A stretch of 41,561 nt of DNA from Actinomycetota bacterium (lineage in GTDB: Bacteria > Actinomycetota > Actinomycetes > S36-B12), in assembly GCA_027729805.1 (NCBI GenBank), contig JAQCEO010000012.1, positions 1 to 41,561 of the forward strand, written 5' to 3'. A program made the position numbers and the translations under genes. The notes under the pieces are model-generated. The model ran no database searches, was not told the origin of the DNA, and worked only from the letters and a program-made list of their open reading frames with translations. Below, piece by piece: positions 9,363-17,577 of this stretch (position 1 is its first letter; every line of letters begins with the position of its first letter).

Positions 9363-9785
9363 GTGCCAGGGGTGCACTTGGCTTTTGATGTTGGCACCGC
9401 GCGCATCGGGGTTGCGCGCAGTGACCCGGCCGGAATTTTGGCGACTCCACTAGCCGCCATAGCGGCGGGTCCGGGTGCCATTGGCGAGTTGGGGGTACTT
9501 ATTGCCGAATACGAGGTGGTGGACGTCGTTATCGGACTACCACTAAATATGAATGGTACGGCGGGTCCTGCCGCGGAATCGGCCCGAGCTTGGGCGAACC
9601 TGGTAGCGCAAGCTGTTGATGTACCCGTCCGACTTGTTGATGAAAGGTTGACAACGGTGCAGGCCCAACGCGGATTGCACGAGGCCGGGCGCACTGTGCG
9701 TTCCTCGCGCGCGGTCATCGATAGTGCCGCCGCGGTGGTGCTATTGCAGTCCTATCTAGATGCGCAGCGAAAGGCGGGTCAGTGA
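9363..9785 (+). CDS. ruvX: Putative pre-16S rRNA processing nuclease / Holliday junction resolvase-like RuvX (YqgF)
   Basis: The 140-residue RNase H-fold protein keeps the YqgF catalytic acids: Asp in AFDVGTARIGVARSD, Glu in VDERLTTVQA and Asp in VIDSAAAVVLLQSYLD. The family matures the 5' end of 16S rRNA in E. coli and is linked to recombination in mycobacteria; which role applies here is unknown. GTG 9363 lies 2 bases after alaS and the stop overlaps mltG by 4 bases (GTGA), placing it in the alaS-ruvX-mltG-aroE run conserved in Actinobacteria. Confidence 0.93.
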   Translation: MPGVHLAFDVGTARIGVARSDPAGILATPLAAIAAGPGAIGELGVLIAEYEVVDVVIGLPLNMNGTAGPAAESARAWANLVAQAVDVPVRLVDERLTTVQAQRGLHEAGRTVRSSRAVIDSAAAVVLLQSYLDAQRKAGQ

Positions 9786-10879
9786 GTGCTCTTAACACCA
9801 TGCTGAGTTCGGGTCCGCTGCCTCCATCGCCAAATAGGAAAAGCAGCAGCCGGAGAGTGGTTTTGGTATTAATCCTTGCTGGAGTGATCGCATTAATCTT
9901 CGTTGGCTTTTCCGTGCTTCGCGGTGCCAACACTGCCTCTGATTATGTAGGGGCTGGTTCTGGCGCGGTGCTCGTTGTGGTTGAGCGTGGTGATTCACTG
10001 CGGGTTATCGCCGAAAAACTGCGTTCGGCTGATGTAGTCATGAGCGTTGACTCGTTTCTGGCGGCCGTGAATTCCGATGAGCGGGCTTCGAGTATTGGCC
10101 CTGGAAAATACACCATGCGTGAACAGATGAGTGGAGTCAACGCGCTGGCGCTCATGCTCGATTCGACTTCGCGTGAACTCAATCGGCTAGTGCTTCCAGA
10201 GGGCTTAACCCTTGAGGAAACAGTAGCGATCGCCAGTAAGACGACAGGTATTTCCAAGGCTAACTTTAAAGAAGCTTTGAAGGCACCGGGGGAGTTGGGG
10301 CTGCCGAATTGGGCGGCAGATCGCCCGGAAGGACTCATGTTCCCGGCCACTTACGATTTATCCGGTGATGAGAGCGCTGCGGACGTCCTTCGAGTATTGG
10401 TCAAGCGTTTCTCGCAGACAAGCACAAATGTCGGTCTTGAGAGTCGGGCTACAGCAGTCGGTCAAACACCATATGAAGCACTAATCGTGGCCTCGCTATT
10501 GCAGGCCGAGGGCCTACCTAATGACTTCGCAAAGGTCGCTCGGGTCATTTACAACCGACTCGAAGCGCAGATGCCACTGCAACTTGACGCAACTGTGTCA
10601 TTCGCTCTAGGTATCAACGATATTTTACTTAATGAAGAGCAACTGGCCACCGATTCGCCCTACAACACTTATGTTAATGCGGGACTCCCGCCAACACCTA
10701 TAAACTCTCCCGGCGAAGCGGCCATCGAGGCCGCGCTCGCACCGGCAAATGGCAAGTGGTTGTATTTCGTTACGGTGAATCCAGATACTGGTGAAACTAA
10801 GTTCACCAAGTCATACGAGAAATTCCTAAAACTCAAGGCCGAATTCCAGGCCTATCTTGCGAAATCAACCAGTGACTAG
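9782..10879 (+). CDS. mltG: Endolytic murein transglycosylase MltG
   Basis: MltG cuts nascent glycan strands at the membrane and so terminates peptidoglycan polymerisation. The 365-residue protein has a 24-residue cytoplasmic head, one transmembrane helix (about residues 25-46, VVLVLILAGVIALIFVGFSVL), a LysM-like region with VERGDSLRVIAEKL, and the YceG catalytic domain (LPEGLTLEETV; ASLLQAEG; ARVIYNRLEAQMPLQLDATVSF). The catalytic Glu is taken to be E243 in LLQAEG; the preceding conserved Glu of many homologues is Gln241, which I think also occurs in other Actinobacteria. It overlaps ruvX by 4 and aroE by 8 bases. Confidence 0.93.
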   Translation: MSALNTMLSSGPLPPSPNRKSSSRRVVLVLILAGVIALIFVGFSVLRGANTASDYVGAGSGAVLVVVERGDSLRVIAEKLRSADVVMSVDSFLAAVNSDERASSIGPGKYTMREQMSGVNALALMLDSTSRELNRLVLPEGLTLEETVAIASKTTGISKANFKEALKAPGELGLPNWAADRPEGLMFPATYDLSGDESAADVLRVLVKRFSQTSTNVGLESRATAVGQTPYEALIVASLLQAEGLPNDFAKVARVIYNRLEAQMPLQLDATVSFALGINDILLNEEQLATDSPYNTYVNAGLPPTPINSPGEAAIEAALAPANGKWLYFVTVNPDTGETKFTKSYEKFLKLKAEFQAYLAKSTSD

Positions 10880-11678
10880 CGTCGGTGGTAGGAGAGCGGC
10901 AGTACTGGGCTCGCCGATCGCACATAGCCTGTCACCGGTGATCCATCGGGCGGCCTACCGCGCGCTGGGGCTGGACTGGACTTATGAGGCCATAGCTGTC
11001 ACGCCGGAGCAATTGCCCGAATTTATTGCCGGGATGGATGACGCCTGGGTGGGGCTATCCCTGACGATGCCGTTGAAAGAGTCCGTTCTGGGCTTGCTGG
11101 ATGTAGTTGATGGGGTGGCGGCGCGCATTCGGTCCGTAAACACGGTGCTCGCCGGCGATGGTGGCTTAGTAGGTACGAATACCGACGTCATCGGAATGGT
11201 GCACGCACTACAGGAAGTCGGACTTGATTCAGCGGCCAGTGCCACGATTTTGGGTGCGGGTGCTACGGCGCGCAGTGCGGTCGCCGCCGCCGCCGCTTTG
11301 GGGATCACCGAGATTTCCATCTGTGCTAGACGCCGCGATGCCGCGCTCGATGTCTGTGCGGTTGCCGCCGAGTTTGGGATTGCCGCCAGCGCGCACGGGC
11401 TTGAGCCGGTACCTTCGCTCCTCGCGGTAGATCTAGTAATCAGTACCTTGCCGGGGGATATCGCCGCCCATTGGGTACCGGTGGTGGCAGCGGTAACCGG
11501 CGCCCTGCAGGACGTTTCTTATTACCCTTGGCCCACACCACTAGCGGCGAATTGGCCCACGCCGGTGATAGCCAGTGGGCGTGATCTGCTGCTTTGGCAA
11601 GCTGCCGAGCAAGTGCAGCTAATGACCGGGTTCGAACCACCGATTCCGCAGATGCGCGCCGCGCTCGATGCCGTCTAG
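10872..11678 (+). CDS. aroE: Shikimate dehydrogenase
   Basis: Reduces 3-dehydroshikimate to shikimate with NADPH. The 268-residue protein starts TSVGGRRAAVLGSPIAHSLSP, where SxS binds shikimate; the catalytic Lys is in LSLTMPLKES, a shikimate-binding Asp in NTDVIGMVHAL, and the NADP Rossmann loop is GAGATARSAV followed by ARRRDAA. GTG 10872 is chosen because it gives the family-length N-terminus and an 8-base overlap with mltG; a TTG at 10857 would add five unlikely residues. Followed by the A24 peptidase gene after 15 bases. Confidence 0.93.
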   Translation: MTSVGGRRAAVLGSPIAHSLSPVIHRAAYRALGLDWTYEAIAVTPEQLPEFIAGMDDAWVGLSLTMPLKESVLGLLDVVDGVAARIRSVNTVLAGDGGLVGTNTDVIGMVHALQEVGLDSAASATILGAGATARSAVAAAAALGITEISICARRRDAALDVCAVAAEFGIAASAHGLEPVPSLLAVDLVISTLPGDIAAHWVPVVAAVTGALQDVSYYPWPTPLAANWPTPVIASGRDLLLWQAAEQVQLMTGFEPPIPQMRAALDAV

Positions 11679-11684
11679 CCAAAG

Positions 11685-11699
11685 TGTCACTAAGTGACA
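11685..11699. promoter_or_regulatory. Inverted repeat spanning the A24 peptidase start
   Basis: TGTCACT-A-AGTGACA is a perfect 7-base inverted repeat with a single central base that contains the GTG start codon at 11694. The one-base centre argues against an RNA hairpin, so a protein-binding operator is more plausible, though a chance palindrome is possible. Confidence 0.35.
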
Positions 11700-12161
11700 T
11701 CGGTATTGACGGTCGCGGCGTGGGTAATTTTCGGTTGCTTCGGATTGGCGCTGTCGATAATTGACATTCGCGAACATCGGCTGCCCAATAAGCTGGTAGC
11801 GATCGCGGCTGGGGCCGGTTTGGTCGCCGTGGCGGCGAGTTCGATCAGCGCGAGCGAAGTTGGTGAGTTGCTGCGTGCGGTATTGGGTGCGGTGATTGTG
11901 TTTACCGCACTGTTCAGCATGGCCCTGATCGCCCCGACCGGGCTGGGCATGGGTGACGTTAAGCTCGGCGCCCTAACGGGGCTGTATCTAGGCTGGTTGG
12001 GCTGGTCTTGGCTTTTTTGGGGGACCTTGATCGGATTTGCGCTGGGCGCGGTGTGGGCGGTGGGGCTGATCCTCCTAAAACGGGCAGAAAGTTCGACCCC
12101 AATCGCCTTCGGGCCATTCTTGATCCTCGGTGTCGTGGTCAGTGCCCTGCTGGCTATCTGA
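11694..12161 (+). CDS. A24-family prepilin peptidase-like protein, methylase domain absent
   Basis: An integral-membrane aspartic peptidase of 155 residues with about five or six hydrophobic helices. The two catalytic Asp residues are present: D24 in SIIDIREHRLPN and D88 in the GMGDVKL motif (GxGD). The N-terminal methyltransferase domain with its Cys clusters, present in PilD, is missing, as is common in short actinobacterial versions. It would cleave type IV prepilin-like leaders, but no pilin or tad gene is in the window. Its position between aroE and aroC is also found in mycobacteria. The GTG start lies inside a 15-base inverted repeat. Confidence 0.88.
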   Translation: MTSVLTVAAWVIFGCFGLALSIIDIREHRLPNKLVAIAAGAGLVAVAASSISASEVGELLRAVLGAVIVFTALFSMALIAPTGLGMGDVKLGALTGLYLGWLGWSWLFWGTLIGFALGAVWAVGLILLKRAESSTPIAFGPFLILGVVVSALLAI

Positions 12162-12173
12162 AAGGATGGTCCA

Positions 12174-13352
12174 ATGGTGCGCTGGCTGACGGCAGGTGAA
12201 TCCCATGGCCCAGCCCTGGTGGCGATCATCGAGGGACTCCCCGCGGGTATCGCTGTGACAAGCGCTGATATTGACATTGACCTGGCTCGGCGTCGATTGG
12301 GTGCTGGGCGCGGTGCCCGGATGAAATTTGAGCGCGATCAGATGCGATTCATCGGCGGGGTGCGCCACGGACAATCAATGGGTGGCCCGATCGCCATTGA
12401 GGTTGGCAACAGTGAATGGTCCAAGTGGGAGACCGTGATGGCTCCGGATCCCGTGGATCCAGCGGTACTCGAGCAATTAGCGCGCAACGCTCCATTGACA
12501 CGACCGCGACCAGGACATGCGGATCTAGTCGGCATGCAGAAGTATGGATTTGAGGATGCGCGCCCGGTACTCGAGCGGGCCAGTGCGCGCGAAACTGCGG
12601 CACGTGTCGCACTTGGTGCGGTGGCCCGCGTGTTCTTACGTCAAGTGGCCGGCATTGAGGTGCTCAGCCATGTGGTGCGAATTGGCTCGGTTGAGGTGGC
12701 AAGTGGGGTAGTGCCGTTGATTACGGACGGTGATCTAGTTGATGAAAGCCCGGTGCGATGTATTGATGAAATTCAGGCCGCCGCGATGGTCGAAGAAATA
12801 GCAGGTGCGCACCGTGATGGTGACACTTTGGGTGGAGTGATCGAAGTAGTTGCATTTAACCTGCCGCCGGGGCTGGGCAGCCATGTGCACTGGGATCGAA
12901 GGTTGGACTCCAAGTTGGCCGGTGCGCTGATGGGTATTCAGGCAATCAAGGGTGTTGAAATTGGCGACGGATTTGGCTTGGCCGCGGTTCGTGGGTCGCA
13001 GGCTCAAGACGAAATAGTGAATGATAATGATCGGTTGACCCGAACGTCTGGTAAGTCAGGTGGTACCGAGGGTGGCATGTCAACCGGCGAAGTTTTGCGG
13101 GTGCGGGCGGCGATGAAGCCGATCTCAACTATCCCCAAGGCGCTGCGAACCGTAGATGTTGCTACCGGGGAGTCGGCTCCGGCCATCAACCAGCGCTCAG
13201 ACGTGTGTGCTGTGCCAGCAGCCGGCATTGTTGCTGAAGCCATGGTGTTGCTCGTTCTCGCAGATGTCATGCTTGAGAAATTTGGTGGCGATAACATTTC
13301 TGAGACCAAACGAAACTTTGATTCATATCTCACAAGCCTGCAGATTCGTTGA
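12174..13352 (+). CDS. aroC: Chorismate synthase
   Basis: Converts EPSP to chorismate, the last common step of aromatic synthesis, using reduced FMN. The 392 residues show the family signatures [18 protein letters not shown] near the N-terminus, [31 protein letters not shown] in the middle (given here only as key positions around residues 106-135) and RGSQAQDE at about residue 275, followed by [23 protein letters not shown] 12174 follows AAAGGA by a good ribosome-site distance. The stop overlaps the aroK ATG (TGATG). Confidence 0.96.
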   Translation: MVRWLTAGESHGPALVAIIEGLPAGIAVTSADIDIDLARRRLGAGRGARMKFERDQMRFIGGVRHGQSMGGPIAIEVGNSEWSKWETVMAPDPVDPAVLEQLARNAPLTRPRPGHADLVGMQKYGFEDARPVLERASARETAARVALGAVARVFLRQVAGIEVLSHVVRIGSVEVASGVVPLITDGDLVDESPVRCIDEIQAAAMVEEIAGAHRDGDTLGGVIEVVAFNLPPGLGSHVHWDRRLDSKLAGALMGIQAIKGVEIGDGFGLAAVRGSQAQDEIVNDNDRLTRTSGKSGGTEGGMSTGEVLRVRAAMKPISTIPKALRTVDVATGESAPAINQRSDVCAVPAAGIVAEAMVLLVLADVMLEKFGGDNISETKRNFDSYLTSLQIR

Positions 13353-13888
13353 TGTTGAATTCGGACCACAGGGACAGACCGGTTTTGGTGCTTGTTGGTG
13401 CGCCCGGGGCGGGTAAGTCAAGTGTTGGGCGCCGAGTAGCCCAGCGACTGGACGTGGAATTCGTTGACACTGACCACTTGATTGAACAAGAAGCCGGCAT
13501 GAAGGTCGCAGATATTTTTGTGACTATAGGTGAGGTGGAGTTCCGACGAATTGAGCAAGTGGTGGTTGCCGACGCCTTACGCGACCAGCGTGGCGTGGTG
13601 GCACTAGGAGGTGGCGCCGTTATGAATCCAAATACGGGTGCACTACTGGCCGAGCAGTTTGTTGTCTGGCTGAATGTCAGTCTGGCTGATGCCGCCCATC
13701 GAGTTGGCATGAATACGGCGCGCCCGCTGCTCCTTGGTAATGTGCGTGGCCAACTGAAGTCACTTATGGATGAGCGTGCTCCAACCTATGGAGCCGTCAG
13801 CACTTACACGGTAGACACATCCGGTAAGTCTTTGAAGGTGCTAGCTGATGAGGTTGCTGCTCTCGTGGTTGGGAGCGCAAATGCTTGA
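13352..13888 (+). CDS. aroK: Shikimate kinase
   Basis: Phosphorylates shikimate with ATP. The 178-residue P-loop kinase has Walker A GAPGAGKSSVGRRVA, the shikimate-binding Asp in FVDTDHLIE and Arg in EFRRIE, the GGGAV loop, and the lid-region RPLL. ATG 13352 shares a base with the aroC stop; a TTG one codon earlier is less likely. It ends 8 bases inside aroB, consistent with a coupled aroCKB unit. Confidence 0.95.
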   Translation: MLNSDHRDRPVLVLVGAPGAGKSSVGRRVAQRLDVEFVDTDHLIEQEAGMKVADIFVTIGEVEFRRIEQVVVADALRDQRGVVALGGGAVMNPNTGALLAEQFVVWLNVSLADAAHRVGMNTARPLLLGNVRGQLKSLMDERAPTYGAVSTYTVDTSGKSLKVLADEVAALVVGSANA

Positions 13889-14981
13889 GTCAGTTTGCGT
13901 CCGCGTACAAGCTGAACACGATTACGAAGTTCATATCGGGTCAGGCAGCATTGGGCACTTGACTTCAATGCTAACCGGAGCGAGTCAAGTCGCCATTGTC
14001 TATCAAAAGCCGGTATTGCAATGGGTCGAGAGCATTACCGCGCACGTTGCTGAGCTAGGGGCAAATGTCCTGCCGATAGAGGTACCGGACGGGGAGGCGG
14101 CGAAATCTGTATCAGTTCTCGAAGGCTGCTGGAAGCGTCTTGGTGAGTTCGGTTTTACTCGAAGTGATGCCGTGATCGGAGTCGGTGGTGGAGCGGTGAC
14201 CGACTTGGCCGGATTCGTGGCCGCCACGTGGTTGCGCGGGATCAGAAACATTAACGTTCCGACAACTCTGCTGGGCATGGTTGATGCCGCGGTTGGCGGC
14301 AAAACTGGAATAAACACCTCGGCCGGCAAGAACCTTGTCGGGTCCTTCTACAGTCCGGCTGGGGTCATCTGCGACCTAGACACGCTAGCCACCTTGCCGA
14401 GGCCAGATCTTCTTGCGGGGATGGCGGAGGTTGCCAAGGTGGGGTTGACCTCCGACCCCACGATTTTGACCGATCTGCAGCGCGATGTGGACTCCTGCTG
14501 TGATCCAAGTGGTGACCTAATGGCCGATCTCATCAGGCGTGCCGTTGGGGTTAAAGCCGATGTAGTCAGCCGCGACTTTAAGGAGGCTGCATCAAGTGCC
14601 AAGCGGTCAACCCTGGGCCGTGAGGTACTCAATTACGGTCACACATTTGGTCACGCCATTGAACTCGTGGAGGACTACCGTTGGCGCCACGGGGCGGCGA
14701 TTTCCGTTGGCATGGTTTATGTCGCCGAGCTGGCCCGGCTGGCAGGTCTGTTAGGTGCTGCCGAGGTGGCTACCCATCGGAAGATCCTCGGGTCACTTGG
14801 CCTACCCACCAGTTATGTGCCAGGTCGCTGGGAGCAGTTACTCGGGGCCATGCAGATCGACAAGAAAGCCCGGGGCGCCACGCTTCGCTTCGTCGTGTTG
14901 ACGGGGATCGGCGAGCCAGTTGAGTTAACCGGTCCAGACCCACAGCTGCTGTTGGCGGCTTATGACGCGGTAACCGCGTAG
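13881..14981 (+). CDS. aroB: 3-dehydroquinate synthase
   Basis: Cyclises DAHP to 3-dehydroquinate, the first ring of the shikimate pathway, with NAD and a divalent metal. The 366 residues contain the NAD loop GVGGGAVTDLAGFVAA, the substrate region TTLLGMVDAAVGGKTGIN, and metal ligands in GMAEVAK (Glu) and NYGHTFGHAIE (His). ATG 13881 has GGGAG 7 bases upstream and overlaps aroK by 8 bases. Its TAG stop is also the first three bases of the TAGGCT element before aroQ. Confidence 0.96.
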   Translation: MLESVCVRVQAEHDYEVHIGSGSIGHLTSMLTGASQVAIVYQKPVLQWVESITAHVAELGANVLPIEVPDGEAAKSVSVLEGCWKRLGEFGFTRSDAVIGVGGGAVTDLAGFVAATWLRGIRNINVPTTLLGMVDAAVGGKTGINTSAGKNLVGSFYSPAGVICDLDTLATLPRPDLLAGMAEVAKVGLTSDPTILTDLQRDVDSCCDPSGDLMADLIRRAVGVKADVVSRDFKEAASSAKRSTLGREVLNYGHTFGHAIELVEDYRWRHGAAISVGMVYVAELARLAGLLGAAEVATHRKILGSLGLPTSYVPGRWEQLLGAMQIDKKARGATLRFVVLTGIGEPVELTGPDPQLLLAAYDAVTA

Positions 14982-14984
14982 GCT
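14979..14984 (+). promoter_or_regulatory. -10-like TAGGCT built on the aroB stop codon
   Basis: TAGGCT starts with the aroB TAG stop and lies exactly 6 bases before the aroQ ATG at 14991. The geometry predicts an internal leaderless promoter within the aro cluster. Confidence 0.45.
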
Positions 14985-14990
14985 CACGCT

Positions 14991-15431
14991 ATGGCGACGA
15001 GCGTATTGATCTTAAATGGCCCGAATCTAAATCGTCTCGGTACCCGCGAGCCGGATATCTATGGAACCGCGACTTTGAGTGACCTAGTCGAATTGTGCAC
15101 GAGGGAGGCACTGGCACTTGGACTAATCGCTGATGTGCGCCAGAGCAATGACGAAGCTGAGCTAATCGGGTGGTTGCACGAGGCCGCGGATGCAGTGACA
15201 CCGGTGATTATCAACCCAGCGGCTTTCACGCATTACTCGTACGCACTACGCGATGCTTGTGCACTAGTGGAAGCACCGTTGATCGAAGTCCACCTCTCAA
15301 ACCCAGCTGCGCGTGAGGAGTTCAGGCAGACATCCGTTATTGCCGGGGTCGCTGATGGTGTCATCGCGGGTTTTGGCATTGAGTCTTACCGCCTAGCCCT
15401 GCAGGCGATTTCCCGTCTGATCTCGGCGTAG
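14991..15431 (+). CDS. aroQ: Type II 3-dehydroquinate dehydratase
   Basis: Dehydrates 3-dehydroquinate to 3-dehydroshikimate. The 146-residue protein has the type II signature NGPNLNRLGTREPDIYG including the catalytic Tyr, the flexible-loop Arg upstream of QSNDEAELIGWLHEA, INPAAFTHYSYAL with the catalytic His region, and EVHLSNPAAREEFR. The C-terminal GVIAGFGIESYRLAL is usual for the dodecameric enzyme. There is no ribosome site; TAGGCT 6 bases upstream suggests a leaderless message. Confidence 0.95.
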   Translation: MATSVLILNGPNLNRLGTREPDIYGTATLSDLVELCTREALALGLIADVRQSNDEAELIGWLHEAADAVTPVIINPAAFTHYSYALRDACALVEAPLIEVHLSNPAAREEFRQTSVIAGVADGVIAGFGIESYRLALQAISRLISA

Positions 15432-15434
15432 GTT
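15429..15434 (+). promoter_or_regulatory. -10-like TAGGTT built on the aroQ stop codon
   Basis: TAGGTT starts with the aroQ TAG stop and is 5 bases before GTG 15440 of pepQ, repeating the arrangement seen at the aroB/aroQ junction. Confidence 0.4.
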
Positions 15435-15439
15435 TACCG

Positions 15440-16507
15440 GTGCCTATTGGTCGCCGTGCTGCGTTGAGGCGGCTGCTGGTCGATGAAACTTGCGGGTTAC
15501 TTGTCACATCTCTGCCCAATATTCGTTATCTAACTGGGTTCAGCGGCAGTAACGCGGCGCTGTTCATATCGCGTGCTGAACCCGGTGACGACATCATCTG
15601 CACCGATGGCCGCTACCTCACCCAGGTGAAGGAGGAGTGCCCCGATCTACCGGTACATCCGGATCGATCATGTGCAATGGCATTGGTCAACTTGTTAGCC
15701 GCAAGAGGCGTGACACGCATCGCGGTCGAAGACAACCTTCCGATCGTCATCGAGCGGCAAATGGCCAAAGCTCTATCACTGGTTCCAACTTCAGGATTGA
15801 CGGAGCAACTACGTACCGTAAAGGACGCCGGAGAAATTGAACTACTCGTCCGCGCCGGTGCGATCACCGCACAAGCCATGGGCCAGTTGTTCGGTGAGAT
15901 CAGGGTCGGAATGAGCGAGATCGCGGTGGCCCGCCGACTCGAGCAGCTCTTTGGTGAACTTGGAGCCGATGATCGGGCTTTTGAAACGATTGTTGCCACC
16001 GGGTCGGGTTCGGCGAGCCCACACCATCAGCCCACGTCCCGGACACTGGCTGCCGGGGACCTATTGGTCATCGATGCCGGCGCCAAGGTTTTCGGGTATC
16101 ACGCGGATATGACACGCACGGTGGTGGTTGGCGCCGAACCGGTGGCGTGGCAAGTGCAGATACATAGTGCCGTGCTGGCTGCGCAGGCTGCCGGGGTTAA
16201 CGCATGCGCCCCGGGGGTGTGTCTGGATTTCATCGATCTGGCTGCCCGTTCGGTTATCGAGGCGGCCGGGTTCGGCGATGCATTTGGTCACGGCCTGGGC
16301 CACGGAGTGGGATTGGAAATCCACGAGGCACCGATGATCAAAGCGCGGTCGACGGGTAGCATTTTGGCTAATACCCCCGTAACCATCGAACCTGGTATCT
16401 ACCTGCCAGCACAAGGTGGGGTGCGGATCGAAGACACTTTGGTGGTGCAGGTGGGGTCGAATCGGGTGCTTACCGAAATGTCAAGGGAACTAACAGTGGT
16501 CGGATGA
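15440..16507 (+). CDS. pepQ: M24 metallopeptidase, Xaa-Pro aminopeptidase/dipeptidase type
   Basis: Cleaves X-Pro bonds in small peptides. The 355-residue protein has the creatinase-like N-terminal domain (residues 1-130, GLLVTSLPNIRYLTGFSGSN) and the pita-bread catalytic domain with all five metal ligands: Asp in VIDAGAKV, Asp in HADMTRTV, His in GHGLGHGVGLEIHE, Glu in TIEPGIYLP and Glu in VRIEDT. Located between aroQ and efp, its usual actinobacterial position. The symbol pepQ is by analogy; aminopeptidase P activity is equally possible. Confidence 0.88.
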   Translation: MPIGRRAALRRLLVDETCGLLVTSLPNIRYLTGFSGSNAALFISRAEPGDDIICTDGRYLTQVKEECPDLPVHPDRSCAMALVNLLAARGVTRIAVEDNLPIVIERQMAKALSLVPTSGLTEQLRTVKDAGEIELLVRAGAITAQAMGQLFGEIRVGMSEIAVARRLEQLFGELGADDRAFETIVATGSGSASPHHQPTSRTLAAGDLLVIDAGAKVFGYHADMTRTVVVGAEPVAWQVQIHSAVLAAQAAGVNACAPGVCLDFIDLAARSVIEAAGFGDAFGHGLGHGVGLEIHEAPMIKARSTGSILANTPVTIEPGIYLPAQGGVRIEDTLVVQVGSNRVLTEMSRELTVVG

Positions 16508-16549
16508 GACTGGATTGTCAGGCAACAACAAGTATCGGGAGATGGCACA

Positions 16550-17110
16550 GTGGCAAGCACGAATGATCTAAAAAACGGGCTGGTCTTGAATATCGATGGC
16601 CAATTGTGGACGGTGGTCGAATTCCAGCATGTGAAGCCTGGCAAAGGTCCGGCGTTTGTCCGCACCAAACTCAAGAGCGTTCTTTCCGGCAAAGTCGTCG
16701 AAAAAACTTTCAACGCCGGAATCAAGGTCGAGACTGCAAATGTCGATCGACGCGACATGCAGTATCTCTACCGTGATGGCGATGACTGGGTATTCATGGA
16801 CGTAGCAAATTATGAGCAGATCACCGTGCCCAACGCCGTAGTTGGTGAATCTTCCAAATACCTACTCGAAAACCAGGTCGCAAACATCTCGATTCATGAG
16901 GAAACCGCAATCATTGTTGAACTACCGGCATCGGTTGAACTGATGCTCACTTATACCGAGCCTGGCCTGCAGGGGGATCGCTCAACAGGTGGCACCAAGC
17001 CGGCGACTTTGGAAACGGGTGCGGTCATTCAGGTACCCCTTTTCCTTGAGTCGGACACCAAGGTAAAAGTCGACACCCGTGATGGCTCATATCTTGGCCG
17101 TGTGAACTAG
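16550..17110 (+). CDS. efp: Elongation factor P
   Basis: Relieves ribosome stalling at polyproline runs. The 186 residues form three beta-barrel domains; the loop that reaches the peptidyl-transferase centre is PGKGP with Lys32 at the tip. The PGKGP form is the one described for EF-P that works without lysylation, rhamnosylation or pentanolylation in Actinobacteria, and no modifying enzyme (epmA, earP, ymfI) is in the window. The C-terminal signature SYLGRVN-like end ([12 protein letters not shown]) is present. GTG 16550 is preceded by GGGAG at about 10 bases. Confidence 0.96.
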   Translation: MASTNDLKNGLVLNIDGQLWTVVEFQHVKPGKGPAFVRTKLKSVLSGKVVEKTFNAGIKVETANVDRRDMQYLYRDGDDWVFMDVANYEQITVPNAVVGESSKYLLENQVANISIHEETAIIVELPASVELMLTYTEPGLQGDRSTGGTKPATLETGAVIQVPLFLESDTKVKVDTRDGSYLGRVN

Positions 17111-17112
17111 GC

Positions 17113-17556
17113 GTGTCCGCTAGAGGTAAAGCCCGCAAACGTGCACTCGATATTTTGTACGAAGCCGATATTCGGGCGATACCAGCGCTTGAAGTACTCC
17201 AGGCGCAGGTGACAAGGCGCACCACTGCTGGTGAGCCCGAACTGAATCTTTATGTCACGGAGATAGTGCACGGGGTTATTGAGCACGCTGAATACATTGA
17301 CGAGGTAATCAGCACCTATTCACTCGGCTGGACACTGCCACGAATGCCTGCTGTCGACCGGTCGATTCTGCGGTTGGCCTGCTATGAGATTCTCTGGAAT
17401 GACGATGTCCCCGATGTCGTTGTTATCTCAGAGGCGGTGAAGATGGCGCAGAGCCTTTCAACCGATGAATCATCTACCTTCGTGAACGGTTTACTGGCGC
17501 GTATCAGCGAGATAAAGTCGCGCCTCACCCCGCAGGTGCCGACCACTGATTTCTGA
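17113..17556 (+). CDS. nusB: Transcription antitermination factor NusB
   Basis: NusB with S10 (NusE) binds boxA in rRNA leaders and supports antitermination. The 147-residue all-helical protein has the family start RGKARKRALDILYEADIR, a YSLGWTLPRMPAVDRSILRLACYEILW core and the closing SEAVKMAQSLSTDESSTFVNGLL helix. GTG 17113 is 2 bases after efp, the conserved efp-nusB pair. Confidence 0.95.
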   Translation: MSARGKARKRALDILYEADIRAIPALEVLQAQVTRRTTAGEPELNLYVTEIVHGVIEHAEYIDEVISTYSLGWTLPRMPAVDRSILRLACYEILWNDDVPDVVVISEAVKMAQSLSTDESSTFVNGLLARISEIKSRLTPQVPTTDF

Positions 17557-17565
17557 TTCCTCCGC

Positions 17566-17571
17566 CATACT
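17566..17571 (+). promoter_or_regulatory. -10-like CATACT before the secreted peptidase
   Basis: CATACT ends 6 bases before ATG 17578. It keeps the A at position 2 and T at position 6 of the common hexamer but not the first T, so support is weaker than for the TAGGnT sites. Confidence 0.3.
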
Positions 17572-17577
17572 TGGGTA

